Positions 56,126 through 64,000 of a stretch of 64,000 bases of DNA are shown piece by piece. The notes under the pieces were generated by a model, which was not told the DNA's origin, did not search any database, and saw nothing but the letters and a program-made list of their open reading frames with translations. The number at the start of each line of letters is the position of its first letter. Positions within the stretch are counted from its first letter, which is position 1. Both the position numbers and the translations under genes were made by a program. Source of the stretch: an uncultured Paracoccaceae bacterium (GTDB lineage: Bacteria; Pseudomonadota; Alphaproteobacteria; Rhodobacterales; Rhodobacteraceae); assembly GCA_947493145.1 (NCBI GenBank), contig CANLPZ010000002.1, positions 953,364 to 1,017,363 on the forward strand, in the 5' to 3' direction.

Positions 56126-56547
56126 AATTCCCCAAAAAAAAGACGTGAAAATGCAATACATATTTCAATCATAGGTTTTGCGAAAAATCAACAGGTTGCA
56201 GAGCGTATAAACGAATAAAGCCCAATGGTTTAGTTGGGTTTTGAATTCCTTGGCTCCGGCGGTAGGGATCGCACCTCATTCGCAGTCGTTGCATCGGCAG
56301 TTGATTAAAATACTCTGATGTCTCGAAGGCATGCAAATTTGATTTTTGTGCAACTCTGTGTGCAACGGATGACAGTAATGCGGACAAAGGTGTTGTTCGC
56401 GTCGACTGCGGTAATGTCTGTCTTTTGCGAACTTTGATGCATAAACGGTGCAATCTTAGCTGTGATCCACACGACGATATCCAAAGGAGCCGCGCGTGCC
56501 TATGGCCGGCGGTTCGCTGGCTAGTCTCATACTGGGGGCAGGTGGTG
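56126..56547. other. Gene-free interval left of the GntR gene
   Basis: Between the lipoprotein start and the GntR stop I see no coding sequence with family features. The interval contains the tRNA-end-like fragment at 56251-56276 and AT-rich sequence around 56300-56350. The long minus-strand frame running 56771-56169 is largely a shadow of GntR and is not accepted as a gene. Confidence 0.5.
56251..56276 (-). other. tRNA 3'-end-like fragment, possible attachment-site remnant
   Basis: Read on the minus strand this ends GATCCCTACCGCCGGAGCCA, with the T-arm-to-CCA spacing of a tRNA 3' end (CCTAC, then a 7-nt acceptor half, discriminator G and CCA). By eye 21 of 26 bases agree with the 3' end of bacterial tRNA-Asn. 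There is no matching 5' half within 90 bp, so it is not a tRNA gene. Such fragments mark element integration sites. Confidence 0.35.
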
Positions 56548-57201
56548 CTAAGCCGTTTGGACCCGTGCCCCGAACCGGCGGTTGTAAAGGGTTCGGTAGG
56601 CTTCGGCGGATGCGGGCAAATGCGCGCGAACCGCTGCGACCAGTGCGGATTGTGAGGTGCCGCGCAAAGCGTCGATGATATCGAAATGTTGTCCAACGAC
56701 ACGTGCCATATGGACCTTATCCTCGTATTTAACGACGCGGATGGGTTGGGCAGCCCGTGCGTGTTTGCCAATCAATTCCGCCAGCCTTGGATTACCACAA
56801 CACGAATACTGCACTTCGTGGAATTCCTGATTGAGCCAGAAAACAGCGCTATAGTCCTGTTCATTCACCGCCTTTTCATGACGTCGCGCAATATCATCTA
56901 ACCGCTCGACGATTTCGGGGTCGCAGGGCAGGGCAGTGCGTTCTGCAGCGGCGGTTTCAAGGATTATCCGAACGTCATATAGCGCATCGACCTCATCTGG
57001 CGTGAAATCCACAACTTCGACGCCGCGATTTGGGCGGCGTATAAGAAGACCACGTGCTTCTAGTTCTGAAAAGGCGTTGCGCACAGCATGCCGTTTCGCA
57101 CCGTAATCTTCCATGATGCGGTCTTCGATGATTCTCGCTCCAGGTCGATATACTCCGAAGATAATGTCGTTTTCGAGATTAAGCGTCAGCGTGTCAGGCA
57201 T
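56548..57201 (-). CDS. GntR-family transcriptional regulator (FadR/FCD type)
   Basis: A 217-residue regulator. The N-terminal winged helix-turn-helix (about 1-65: GVYRPGARIIEDRIMEDYGAKRHAVRNAFSELEARGLL) is followed by a helical FCD ligand-binding domain with metal-binding His positions around LNQEFHEVQY and VGQHFDII. Divergent from the carbohydrate ABC transporter with 132 bp between starts; it is the likely local regulator. A 16-bp palindrome overlaps the predicted promoter of the transporter operon. Confidence 0.92.
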   Translation of the reverse strand: MPDTLTLNLENDIIFGVYRPGARIIEDRIMEDYGAKRHAVRNAFSELEARGLLIRRPNRGVEVVDFTPDEVDALYDVRIILETAAAERTALPCDPEIVERLDDIARRHEKAVNEQDYSAVFWLNQEFHEVQYSCCGNPRLAELIGKHARAAQPIRVVKYEDKVHMARVVGQHFDIIDALRGTSQSALVAAVRAHLPASAEAYRTLYNRRFGARVQTA

Positions 57202-57268
57202 TCGGTGTCCATATTTTTGTGCTTAAAACATCCTAACATGTAGGGGCAGAGTGTCTATATTCAAATTA

Positions 57269-57309
57269 TCAATAATTTTATTGACGAAATTGTTGGAGGT
57301 CGTTTATGG
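57269..57309 (+). promoter_or_regulatory. Predicted promoter and operator of the transport/catabolic operon
   Basis: TCAATAA-TT-TTATTGA (57269-57284) is a perfect 7-bp inverted repeat. It overlaps a -35-like TTGACG (57281-57286), which is followed after 17 bp by a -10-like TTATGG (57304-57309). The arrangement suits repression by the divergent GntR protein. Boxes were found by eye. Confidence 0.45.
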
Positions 57310-57333
57310 TTCATGCACCAAAGGGAGGAAACT

Positions 57334-58605
57334 ATGAGATTATTCACCAGCGCGATTGCGATCGCGACTTCACTTTATGGAGCTCAGGCAGTTGCTTGGG
57401 AGGCGACCGAAGGGCGGCCTTTTGACGGCCAAACCGTTAATGTCCTTGCCGTGAAATCTAGCCAATTCGAAGCGCATGAAGCTCGGCTTGCAGAATTTGA
57501 AGAAGCGACCGGCATTGATGTTGTTTACGACTACGTGCCGTTCCCCAACATGAAAGAAGCCCTGACGACAGAAATGGTTGCCGGCGGCGACTATGATGTT
57601 GTTTCGGTGATGGATCAGTGGGTGCACTCGCTCCAGATGTTGATGGCGCCGATTGGACTGGGTATCGAAGCACAGGGAACCGACCTGAGCGATTTCCCCA
57701 AAGCGCACCTACGTCACGGGATGTTGGACGGCGAATTGATCGGTCTGCCTGTTCGGGGCCACGTGCAGTTGATGTTTTATCGCACGGACCTGTTGGAGCA
57801 GGCCGGTGTGACACCCCCACAAACTTGGGACGAGATGGTTACCGCCGCAAAGGCCATTCAGGACAGCACCGATGCCGCTGGCGTTGCGCTGCCTTATGGT
57901 AAACTGAACGGCCAGAACTTGATGGTTTGGATGAACCTGCTTTGGGGCAATGGCGGCGATCTGTTTGATGCAGATGGCAACGCGACCTTTAATTCTGCCG
58001 AAGGTGTTGCCGCGACAGAAACCTATATCAGCTATCTGGCCGAAGAAATCGTGCCAGCCGGCTCTGCGGTTTTCGTCGAGCAGGACGCCGTGACCAGCTT
58101 TAAGCAGGGCAATTCTGCGATGCTTCCAGTTTGGTGGTGGGTCCGCTCACAGCTGAGCGATCCAGAGCAATCAACACTGACAGCTGACCAGATCGGCTTT
58201 ACCGCCCTTCCATCGGTTGCCGGTGCAGATCGCACGACATTCACCAATACGTGGATTTTTGGCGTTACAGCTGAATCCGACAACAAGGACGCAGCGACTG
58301 AATTCTTAGGTTGGTTGACCGATCCGGCGCTTGAGCGTGACGTGCTAATGGACCCTGAATTGTCAGAGGTTGTCGCGGTTCACATGTCCAACCTGACGGA
58401 CGCCGAAGTCAACGAACGTTGGGGCGGTATGCATCAGGCAGCGGCTGACGCGCTTGCAACGGCAGACGGTGTTGAATTTGGCGACAACTGGCCCCGCATC
58501 GTCCTGATCCTTGAGACGGCAATCTCAAGCCTCGCCTCTGGCGAAGCGACAGATGTGCAGGCCGTTCTGGACGCGGCCGCCGAAGATATCGCGGCGATCC
58601 GCTAA
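57334..58605 (+). CDS. Carbohydrate ABC transporter substrate-binding protein
   Basis: A 423-residue family-1 extracellular solute-binding protein. AAGGGAGGAA precedes ATG 57334, which begins a signal peptide (MRLFTSAIAIATSLYGAQAVA). The mature part follows the MalE/UgpB fold: VNVLAVKSSQFEAHEARLAEFEEATGIDVVYDYVPF, GDYDVVSVMDQWVHSLQ, MLFYRTDLLEQAGV-type region, and NLLWGNGGDLFDADG. First gene of a seven-gene same-strand run. A stable stem-loop 8 bp after its stop may favour its expression over the permeases. Confidence 0.93.
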   Translation: MRLFTSAIAIATSLYGAQAVAWEATEGRPFDGQTVNVLAVKSSQFEAHEARLAEFEEATGIDVVYDYVPFPNMKEALTTEMVAGGDYDVVSVMDQWVHSLQMLMAPIGLGIEAQGTDLSDFPKAHLRHGMLDGELIGLPVRGHVQLMFYRTDLLEQAGVTPPQTWDEMVTAAKAIQDSTDAAGVALPYGKLNGQNLMVWMNLLWGNGGDLFDADGNATFNSAEGVAATETYISYLAEEIVPAGSAVFVEQDAVTSFKQGNSAMLPVWWWVRSQLSDPEQSTLTADQIGFTALPSVAGADRTTFTNTWIFGVTAESDNKDAATEFLGWLTDPALERDVLMDPELSEVVAVHMSNLTDAEVNERWGGMHQAAADALATADGVEFGDNWPRIVLILETAISSLASGEATDVQAVLDAAAEDIAAIR

Positions 58606-58613
58606 TCTTTCAC

Positions 58614-58642
58614 GGCTGGGCAGCATCCGCTGTTGCCCAGCC
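58614..58642 (+). promoter_or_regulatory. Intercistronic stem-loop after the binding-protein gene
   Basis: GGCTGGGCA/TGCCCAGCC is a perfect 9-bp stem, with further pairing inside the loop, and no T-tract. This is the usual kind of element that stabilises a binding-protein mRNA end and lowers downstream permease expression. Confidence 0.6.
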
Positions 58643-58676
58643 TGTTACACTTCCAAAAACGAGATGAGGTGCCACC

Positions 58677-59561
58677 GTGAAAGATCGGTTACTTCCATAT
58701 TGGTTATTGATCCCAGCCTTCATGATCGTGCTGGCGACAACGATCTATCCGCTCGCCTATTCCTTTATCACGTCATTTCGGGCGTGGGACCTCACCAAAA
58801 GCCGTCGGCCTGAGGGATTCGTCGGCATCGACAATTACATATACGCTACAGGTGAAAGCCAGTTCCTGAATTCGCTTTGGGTGACGTTCATTTTCGTGAT
58901 CACCAGCGTGATCCTGACGGTGATCTTAGCCATGGCACTGGCGCTGTTGCTGCGCCGTAAGGGGCCGATGCACACCTTTACGCGCATCATTCTAATCCTG
59001 CCTTTTGCCATGAGTCCCGCCCTGATCGGCGTCAGCTACCGCTTTATGTTCAACCCCGAATTTGGCGTGATCGCCAATGGCCTTGGCGCAGTTTTCCCCG
59101 CCCTGCAGGGCGTGCCGTGGCTGGCTGATCCGCAACTTGCGATGGGCATTCTGGTGCTGACAGATGTCTGGCACTGGACCCCTTACATGACCTTCATGTG
59201 TCTTGGTGGGCTTGCGTCCATTCCACGCGAAACCGAGGAAGCGGCCCGAATTGATGGTGCTTCGAATCTGCGCATCATCTTTGGCATCATTTTGCCGCAA
59301 ATGCGGGGTGTGATCCTTGTGATGGCGGTTTTGAAAACGATCTTCGCGTTGAAAATGTTTGATCAGGTCGTGACCCTGACAGGCGGCGGCCCCGGCACAT
59401 CCACCGAAACACTCGCCTATTTCATCTTTAACGTGGGCTTCCGTTGGTTCGACATGGGCTATGCCTCTGCGCTGGCGTGGATCCTGACAGCAATCATGAT
59501 GTTTATCTCAATCTGGTATGTCCGCATGCTGCTAAGCGAAAGAAAGATGGCAACCGCATGA
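58677..59561 (+). CDS. Carbohydrate ABC transporter permease (MalF type)
   Basis: A 294-residue inner-membrane permease with six TM helices. The EAA loop reads EEAARIDGASNLRIIFGIILP and contacts the ATPase. The start is GTG 58677 with GAGGTG upstream. The N-terminal WLLIPAFMIVLATTIYPLAYSF-type helix is characteristic of CUT1 MalF/UgpA proteins. Its last codon region overlaps the next permease by 4 bp (ATGA). Confidence 0.93.
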   Translation: MKDRLLPYWLLIPAFMIVLATTIYPLAYSFITSFRAWDLTKSRRPEGFVGIDNYIYATGESQFLNSLWVTFIFVITSVILTVILAMALALLLRRKGPMHTFTRIILILPFAMSPALIGVSYRFMFNPEFGVIANGLGAVFPALQGVPWLADPQLAMGILVLTDVWHWTPYMTFMCLGGLASIPRETEEAARIDGASNLRIIFGIILPQMRGVILVMAVLKTIFALKMFDQVVTLTGGGPGTSTETLAYFIFNVGFRWFDMGYASALAWILTAIMMFISIWYVRMLLSERKMATA

Positions 59562-60373
59562 AACGCACACTCTCATATGTGGGCGAACGCGCCCTTCTTG
59601 TCCTCATTTCCATCGTGGTCCTGTTTCCGATTGCATGGATGTTCCTGACCGCCTTCAAACAACCGCGTGACGCCTATTCGCTGTCGCTGAATTTTGAGCC
59701 GACGTTGCAAAATTTTGTCACTGTGTTCTCGGCACCTTGGAACCTTGGGTCAATGGTGATGAATTCGGTGGTCGTTGCGACCGTTACAGTGGCGATTGCG
59801 GTGCCCTGTGCGGCACTGGCGGCGTATTCCTTCTCGCGGTTTCGGGTAAAGGGGCGCAAGTTCCTGTTCTTTCTGATCCTGTCGACCCAGTTCATTCCTG
59901 CCGTGGTCATCGTTTTGCCATTCTTCTTGATGTTCCGTCAGCTTGATATGCTGGACACGCGTCTGGCGCTGATCATCGTGAACCTTGCGATTGTGACGCC
60001 TTTCGTCATCTGGATGATCAAAGGCTTCATCGACGCGATCCCCACTGACAGCGAAGAGGCGGCCATGATTGATGGCGCGTCTCGCCTGCGGGTCATCAAA
60101 GACATCGTTTTGCCGATGGCCGCACCGGGGATCATGACCTCTTCGATCTTCTGTTTCATCCTGACGTGGAACGAATTTCTTTTCGCCCTGATCCTATCGC
60201 GCCGCGACGCGGTAACCCTGCCTGTGGGCCTTGTCAGTTTCCGCACCGAACGCGGAGACCTTTGGGAACTCATGAGCGCCGCTGGCGTTATGATTACAGT
60301 GCCGATTTTCATCATGGCCCTGTTCATCCAGAAACACTTTACGCGCGGCATGACGGCCGGCGCGGTCAAATAA
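59558..60373 (+). CDS. Carbohydrate ABC transporter permease (MalG type)
   Basis: A 271-residue permease with six TM helices and EAA loop EEAAMIDGASRLRVIKDIVLP. It pairs with the upstream permease to form the channel. ATG 59558 overlaps the previous stop; the longer upstream frame to 59444 is not supported. The C-terminal QKHFTRGMTAGAVK is the conserved end of MalG/UgpE proteins. Confidence 0.94.
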   Translation: MKRTLSYVGERALLVLISIVVLFPIAWMFLTAFKQPRDAYSLSLNFEPTLQNFVTVFSAPWNLGSMVMNSVVVATVTVAIAVPCAALAAYSFSRFRVKGRKFLFFLILSTQFIPAVVIVLPFFLMFRQLDMLDTRLALIIVNLAIVTPFVIWMIKGFIDAIPTDSEEAAMIDGASRLRVIKDIVLPMAAPGIMTSSIFCFILTWNEFLFALILSRRDAVTLPVGLVSFRTERGDLWELMSAAGVMITVPIFIMALFIQKHFTRGMTAGAVK

Positions 60374-60386
60374 GAGGAAGTTAACA

Positions 60387-61439
60387 ATGGCCGAAGTCCG
60401 TCTTGTCGACATCGAAAAGAAATATGGCGCGTTTCTTGCCGTGCCCCAACAAAGCCTGACCATTCATGATGGCGAATTCCTTGTGCTGCTGGGCCCATCG
60501 GGCTGTGGCAAAACCACGACCATGCGCATGATCGCTGGGCTTGAGGACATCACCTCGGGCGACATCATGATCAAGGGAGAGCGGGTCAACGACAAACCGC
60601 CCAAAGATCGTGACATCGCGATGGTGTTCCAGAACTACGGTTTGTATCCGCATATGACCGTGCGCCAGAACATCGAATACCCGCTGAAACTGCGCGGCGT
60701 TGACAAAGCAACCCGCAAGGCCCGCGTTCAGGAAACCGCCGCAAAGGTGGAGCTGGATGCGCTGTTGGATCGCCGCCCGTCTGAACTGTCTGGCGGTCAG
60801 CGCCAGCGCGTGGCTCTGGCCCGTGCCATTGTGCGCACGCCCAGCATCTTTTTGATGGACGAACCCCTGTCCAATCTGGATGCCAAACTGCGCGTCACCA
60901 TGCGCGCAGAGCTGAAACACCTGCACCACGAGCTGGGCGTGACAACCGTTTACGTGACCCACGACCAGATGGAGGCAATGACCCTTGCCAACCGTGTGGC
61001 CGTGATGCGCGAAGGGCGCATTGTTCAGCTGGATACGCCCAAGAAAATCTATGCCGAACCTGCTGATCTTTTCGTTGCTGGCTTTATCGGATCGCCCTCG
61101 ATGAACCTGATCGACGGGGTTGTTAAGGGCGGGGTATTTCGCGCTGACGGTGTCGAAATTCCTGTGCCCCTTGGCGACCGTGACGGGGTGGTGCTGGGCA
61201 TCCGCCCAGAGGAAATTGACATCACGCAAGATGCAGGCGCGCCGATCAGCGGCAAGCTTTATGCGCTTGAATTAACCGGTGAATCAACCTTGGTGACATT
61301 GCGCAATGGGCCATCTTCGGTCTGTGCACGTGGCCACGCCGATTTTGAAGCAGAGATCGATTCACCTTGCTATTTGGCACCAAAAGACGAAGCGCGCATT
61401 CACCTGTTTGATCGCGCATCGGGCGAACGGCTCGGATAA
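60387..61439 (+). CDS. Carbohydrate ABC transporter ATP-binding protein (UgpC/MalK type)
   Basis: A 350-residue ATPase. Walker A LGPSGCGKTTTMRMIAG, Q-loop VFQNYGLYPHMTV, signature LSGGQRQRVALARAI, Walker B IFLMDEPLSNLDAKLR and H-loop VYVTHDQMEAMTLA are all intact. A C-terminal MalK-type regulatory (TOBE/OB) domain follows from about 240 (LGIRPEEIDI). It energises the two upstream permeases. The gap to the permease is 13 bp. Confidence 0.95.
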   Translation: MAEVRLVDIEKKYGAFLAVPQQSLTIHDGEFLVLLGPSGCGKTTTMRMIAGLEDITSGDIMIKGERVNDKPPKDRDIAMVFQNYGLYPHMTVRQNIEYPLKLRGVDKATRKARVQETAAKVELDALLDRRPSELSGGQRQRVALARAIVRTPSIFLMDEPLSNLDAKLRVTMRAELKHLHHELGVTTVYVTHDQMEAMTLANRVAVMREGRIVQLDTPKKIYAEPADLFVAGFIGSPSMNLIDGVVKGGVFRADGVEIPVPLGDRDGVVLGIRPEEIDITQDAGAPISGKLYALELTGESTLVTLRNGPSSVCARGHADFEAEIDSPCYLAPKDEARIHLFDRASGERLG

Positions 61440-61453
61440 ACAAAGGACACGAC

Positions 61454-62581
61454 ATGACGACCCAAATCACCCAAGATATTGCCGATGCACGCCACATCAA
61501 ACGTGACGATTACGTGTCGTGCACAGTGGCCTTTATCGACTGTAAAAAACCCGGTTCAGACACCAAGGAAAACTATTCGATCATCGGCCCCGGCGTGACG
61601 TCATCTGACGATCAGGTTATCAACCTGCCCGAGGCCCATGGCTTTAACATCGGTGCTGCGGCCATGCCCAACGGAATCACCAACAACCTGCACATCCACT
61701 TCACCGCCGAAGTTTTCATTGTGCAAAAGGGCGAATGGACATTCCGCTGGGGGTCGAATGGCGAAAACGAAGTCGTGGGCAAAAAGGGCGATATTGTTTC
61801 TGTGCCAACTTGGATCTTCCGTGGCTTTACCAACACCGGCCCCGATGATGGTTGGCTGTTCACGGCCTTGGGTGGCGACAACACCGGCGGCGTCATTTTC
61901 CACCCCGAAATCATCCGCGAAGCCGCGGAGTACGGGTTGTATATCTCTTCGGAAAACACCTTGATTGATACATCACGAGGGGACCCAGTTCCCACTCCAG
62001 AGCAATGCATTGCGCCCATGCCTGACGAAGATGTCGCCGCCCTGCGAGAGGTTCCGCGCGACGAGATGATGTCGCGGATCGTGACACAGGCGAACCGAGA
62101 TTTCCGCCCCGGTTTTATCGACAGCGCGTTGCCTGGTCGCGGCGCAGAGCTGGCCCCTGTCATCGGCTATGGCATCACCCAGAACCGTGATCATACGGCC
62201 CCAATCATCAATCCACACGGGTTTTCGGCCGAATGGATGCGCCTGCCGGTTGGCGGCGCCGTCGGGCCGTTTTCGATTGATCAGAAGATGGTGCTGATCG
62301 GACACGAAGGCCGGATGCGCATTGACTTTGTCGACGGCGACGCCAGCATTGAATTGGATGCATGGGAAACCTATTCCGTGCCCGCGAACCAGCGGATCAA
62401 AATGACTGCGCTGAGCGACACGCCCGTTGAAACCTTGCTGATCGTGTCGGGTGATCAACGCAAACGCCCCGAATTTGCAACTGATGTGCTGGCCGACGCA
62501 CAGGCGGCAGGCAAGGGGCTTGATGCCAGTGGTTTTGTCGCCAAAGCGAGCCTTTTGCCAGTTTACGGACGGGCAGGCTGA
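61454..62581 (+). CDS. Two-cupin protein of unknown reaction
   Basis: A 375-residue bicupin. In the first cupin, motif 1 fits G(X)5HXH(X)3E(X)6G exactly: G74, H80, H82, E86, G93. Motif 2 (GDIVSVPTWIFRGFTN) has Arg123 where the third metal-binding His is usual. The second cupin (about 250-335) lacks HxH and is probably structural. Bicupins include oxalate decarboxylase, gentisate dioxygenase and quercetinase; none fits well enough to name. It lies 14 bp after the ATPase gene and overlaps the aldolase gene by 1 bp (TGATG), so it should act in the pathway for the transported compound. Confidence 0.75.
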   Translation: MTTQITQDIADARHIKRDDYVSCTVAFIDCKKPGSDTKENYSIIGPGVTSSDDQVINLPEAHGFNIGAAAMPNGITNNLHIHFTAEVFIVQKGEWTFRWGSNGENEVVGKKGDIVSVPTWIFRGFTNTGPDDGWLFTALGGDNTGGVIFHPEIIREAAEYGLYISSENTLIDTSRGDPVPTPEQCIAPMPDEDVAALREVPRDEMMSRIVTQANRDFRPGFIDSALPGRGAELAPVIGYGITQNRDHTAPIINPHGFSAEWMRLPVGGAVGPFSIDQKMVLIGHEGRMRIDFVDGDASIELDAWETYSVPANQRIKMTALSDTPVETLLIVSGDQRKRPEFATDVLADAQAAGKGLDASGFVAKASLLPVYGRAG

Positions 62582-63369
62582 TGCGCGCCAACACTGTTCG
62601 AACCCGCCTCGCGGCGTCACAAATCGTCGTAAACGGTTGGTTATCGATTGGGTCGTCCTATTCAGCCGAGGGTATCGGCCATAGTGGCGTCCATTCAGTC
62701 ACTGTTGATTTGCAACACGGAATGCTGGGGTTTTCCGATGCATTGGCGATGATGCAGGCCATTTCGGCCACGCCCGCAACGCCCATGGTGCGTGTGCCCG
62801 ATCTGGATCCTGCGCAGATCATGCATCTTTTGGACGCTGGGGCTTATGGGATCATTTGCCCGATGATCTCAACGCCCGAGCAAACCAAAACGCTTGTCGA
62901 TGCGTGCCGTTACCCCCCGCTGGGCAATCGCAGTTTTGGCCCCTCGCGCGGGTTGTTGTATGGTGGCCCTGATTACGTGGCGCAAGCGAACGAAACGGTG
63001 ATGGCGATACCAATGATTGAAACCCCCGAAGCTGTGGATCGGATCGACGAGATCCTCGATGTCGAAGGCGTTGATATGATCTATCTTGGTCCCAACGATC
63101 TGGCCTTCGCGCTTGATGGGCATGTGGACCATCCCCGACCAAAATCCGAAGCCGCGTTGCTGCGCGTTCTGAAGGCCGCGACCAAGCGTAACATCCCCGT
63201 GGGCATCTTTTGTGCCTCTGGCGCAGAGGCCCGCATGCGGATCGAACAGGGGTTCCGCCTTGTGACGCCAGGAAATGATTTTGCCCATCTCACCCGCAGT
63301 ATGAGAGAGGCCGTGCGCATCGCACTCGAAGAACCCGACACCGAGGCAACCGCGCAAAATGGCTATTGA
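62581..63369 (+). CDS. HpcH/HpaI-family aldolase
   Basis: A 262-residue class II pyruvate-type aldolase of the HpaI fold. The catalytic positions are recognisable: VDLQHGMLG (Asp, His), MVRVPDLDP (the Arg that binds the carboxylate), MIETPEAVDRIDEILDVEGVDMIYLGPNDLA (metal-binding Glu and Asp). Such enzymes cleave 2-keto-3-deoxy or 4-hydroxy-2-oxo acids into pyruvate and an aldehyde. It is coupled to the bicupin gene and overlaps the hydrolase gene by 11 bp. Confidence 0.92.
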   Translation: MRANTVRTRLAASQIVVNGWLSIGSSYSAEGIGHSGVHSVTVDLQHGMLGFSDALAMMQAISATPATPMVRVPDLDPAQIMHLLDAGAYGIICPMISTPEQTKTLVDACRYPPLGNRSFGPSRGLLYGGPDYVAQANETVMAIPMIETPEAVDRIDEILDVEGVDMIYLGPNDLAFALDGHVDHPRPKSEAALLRVLKAATKRNIPVGIFCASGAEARMRIEQGFRLVTPGNDFAHLTRSMREAVRIALEEPDTEATAQNGY

Positions 63370-64000
63370 AAAGGATTTATCAGACCGCCGCTGGGTGGTG
63401 GTGCCTGGAACGTTGTGCACGCCTGCGGTGTTTGATCCGTTTCTGGATGCGATGGGGGTCGCGGATGCGAACCGGCACGCCATTGAATTGGATCGCGCGG
63501 ATGTCGCCGCCTACCGTGATCTGATCGAACAGGTGACGCCTGACACCGTGGTCTGCGGTTTTTCGCTTGGCGCGATTGTGGCGGCCCATGCCGCGGATCA
63601 GATGACGCCTTTTTCCCTGATCTTGTTCGGGCTGAACCCATTTGCGGATGATCCCGAAAAAGCCGAAGGGAGAAGGGCGCTTTGCGATGATGTGCAACGT
63701 TTGGGCGGGGCTGCCGCCTTGGAGACCAGAAACCTTGATGTTTATGGGCAGACGCCCAAAGAAACACACCACCAAGTTCTGGAGATGGCCGATCAGACGC
63801 CTCATTTGATCGCCGCGCAAACCCAACTGGCGCTGACGCGTCCCGGTGCCTTGCCTGCTTTGGCACGCAGTTCCAGTTCGGTGCTCTGTCTGACTGGGGC
63901 GCTTGACGGCGCTGCCCCCCCCGGCAAGGGCCGCGCCGCGGCGGAGCAGGCGCCAAAGGGGCAGTTCTGCGCATTGCAGGGCTTAGGACATTTTGCCCTG
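63359..64000 (+). CDS. Alpha/beta hydrolase, 3' end outside window
   Basis: The frame from ATG 63359 stays open to the right edge (214 codons seen). The N terminus VVVPGTLCTPAVFDPFLDAM carries the oxyanion-hole PGTLC region, the nucleophile elbow is GFSLG (Ser69), and a candidate catalytic His is in GLGHFAL at the edge. The fold is that of small esterases and C-C or ester hydrolases. It overlaps the aldolase gene by 11 bp and belongs to the same operon. The end of the protein, and any further genes of the operon, lie outside the window. Confidence 0.8.
   Translation, partial: MAIEKDLSDRRWVVVPGTLCTPAVFDPFLDAMGVADANRHAIELDRADVAAYRDLIEQVTPDTVVCGFSLGAIVAAHAADQMTPFSLILFGLNPFADDPEKAEGRRALCDDVQRLGGAAALETRNLDVYGQTPKETHHQVLEMADQTPHLIAAQTQLALTRPGALPALARSSSSVLCLTGALDGAAPPGKGRAAAEQAPKGQFCALQGLGHFAL

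Noticed and set aside
56169..56771. Minus-strand 200-codon frame between lipoprotein and GntR
   Set aside because: About one third is an out-of-frame shadow of GntR and the rest runs through the tRNA-end-like fragment; no domain is recognisable.
60381..61229. Minus-strand 282-codon frame opposite the ATPase gene
   Set aside because: Antisense shadow of a clearly conserved ABC ATPase with complete motifs.

Overview
The window looks like chromosomal DNA of a Rhodobacterales (Roseobacter-group) alphaproteobacterium. The left edge is the 3' part of a gene-transfer-agent (GTA) tail-tip gene of the Rhodobacter capsulatus RcGTA type, followed by cysE. The pyruvate dehydrogenase genes have a lipoyl domain on E1-beta, and the housekeeping proteins have alphaproteobacterial character. 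No rRNA, complete tRNA, CRISPR array, transposase or prophage operon is visible.

Layout, left to right. 1-3.7 kb: GTA gene end and serine acetyltransferase. 3.8-10.5 kb (minus): pdhA-pdhB-pdhC, an FtsB/DivIC-like protein, class I fructose-bisphosphate aldolase and phosphoglycerate kinase, with palindromic operator-like sites upstream of pdhA, fba and pgk. 10.6-18.2 kb: overlapping cytosolic and periplasmic cyclophilins, a DsbA-family protein divergent from an HxlR regulator, a DUF3179 protein, tyrS, anmK, a cupin and an orphan membrane histidine kinase. 18.2-18.6 kb: a gene-free gap with a structured, terminator-ended candidate small RNA. 18.6-32.1 kb: enolase, EamA transporter, aldose dehydrogenase, HAD phosphatase, K+-channel-like protein, Fur-family regulator, DEAD-box helicase with a long repetitive basic tail, an AAC(3)-I-like acetyltransferase, a truncated hemoglobin, CPA1 antiporter, SelO, a second GNAT, nucleoside hydrolase and an orphan iron-type binding protein. 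32.3-40.1 kb: an LTD-Hint protein, mazG, an M20 amidohydrolase, DUF1499, prfA-prmC, DUF4167 and a carboxymuconolactone-decarboxylase-like protein. 40.2-47.5 kb (minus): a tightly overlapped envelope operon, lptF-lptG-lptD-surA-pdxA-rsmA. 47.6-54.7 kb: pepA-holC, a retropepsin-like protease, an ABC-F protein coupled to marC, ndk, yghU and DUF4112.

54.7-57.2 kb is the least conventional stretch: a stand-alone TfoX C-terminal domain, a small-ORF locus whose minus-strand 3' end folds into a hairpin exposing CCTCCTCCC (an anti-Shine-Dalgarno loop) followed by a T-rich tract, a lipoprotein, and a tRNA-3'-end-like fragment. From 56.5 kb to the right edge lies a self-contained catabolic locus: a GntR regulator divergent from a CUT1-type carbohydrate ABC transporter (binding protein, two permeases, ATPase), a two-cupin protein, an HpaI-type aldolase and an alpha/beta hydrolase cut by the window end. 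Its leucine codon choice looks different from the genes to the left, consistent with a separate origin.

The most interesting candidate is the anti-Shine-Dalgarno RNA at 55.1-55.2 kb. It resembles the CcsR/'cuckoo' RNAs known from Rhodobacter and other alphaproteobacteria but sits next to unrecognised small ORFs. All family assignments were made by reading motifs; no database search was possible.
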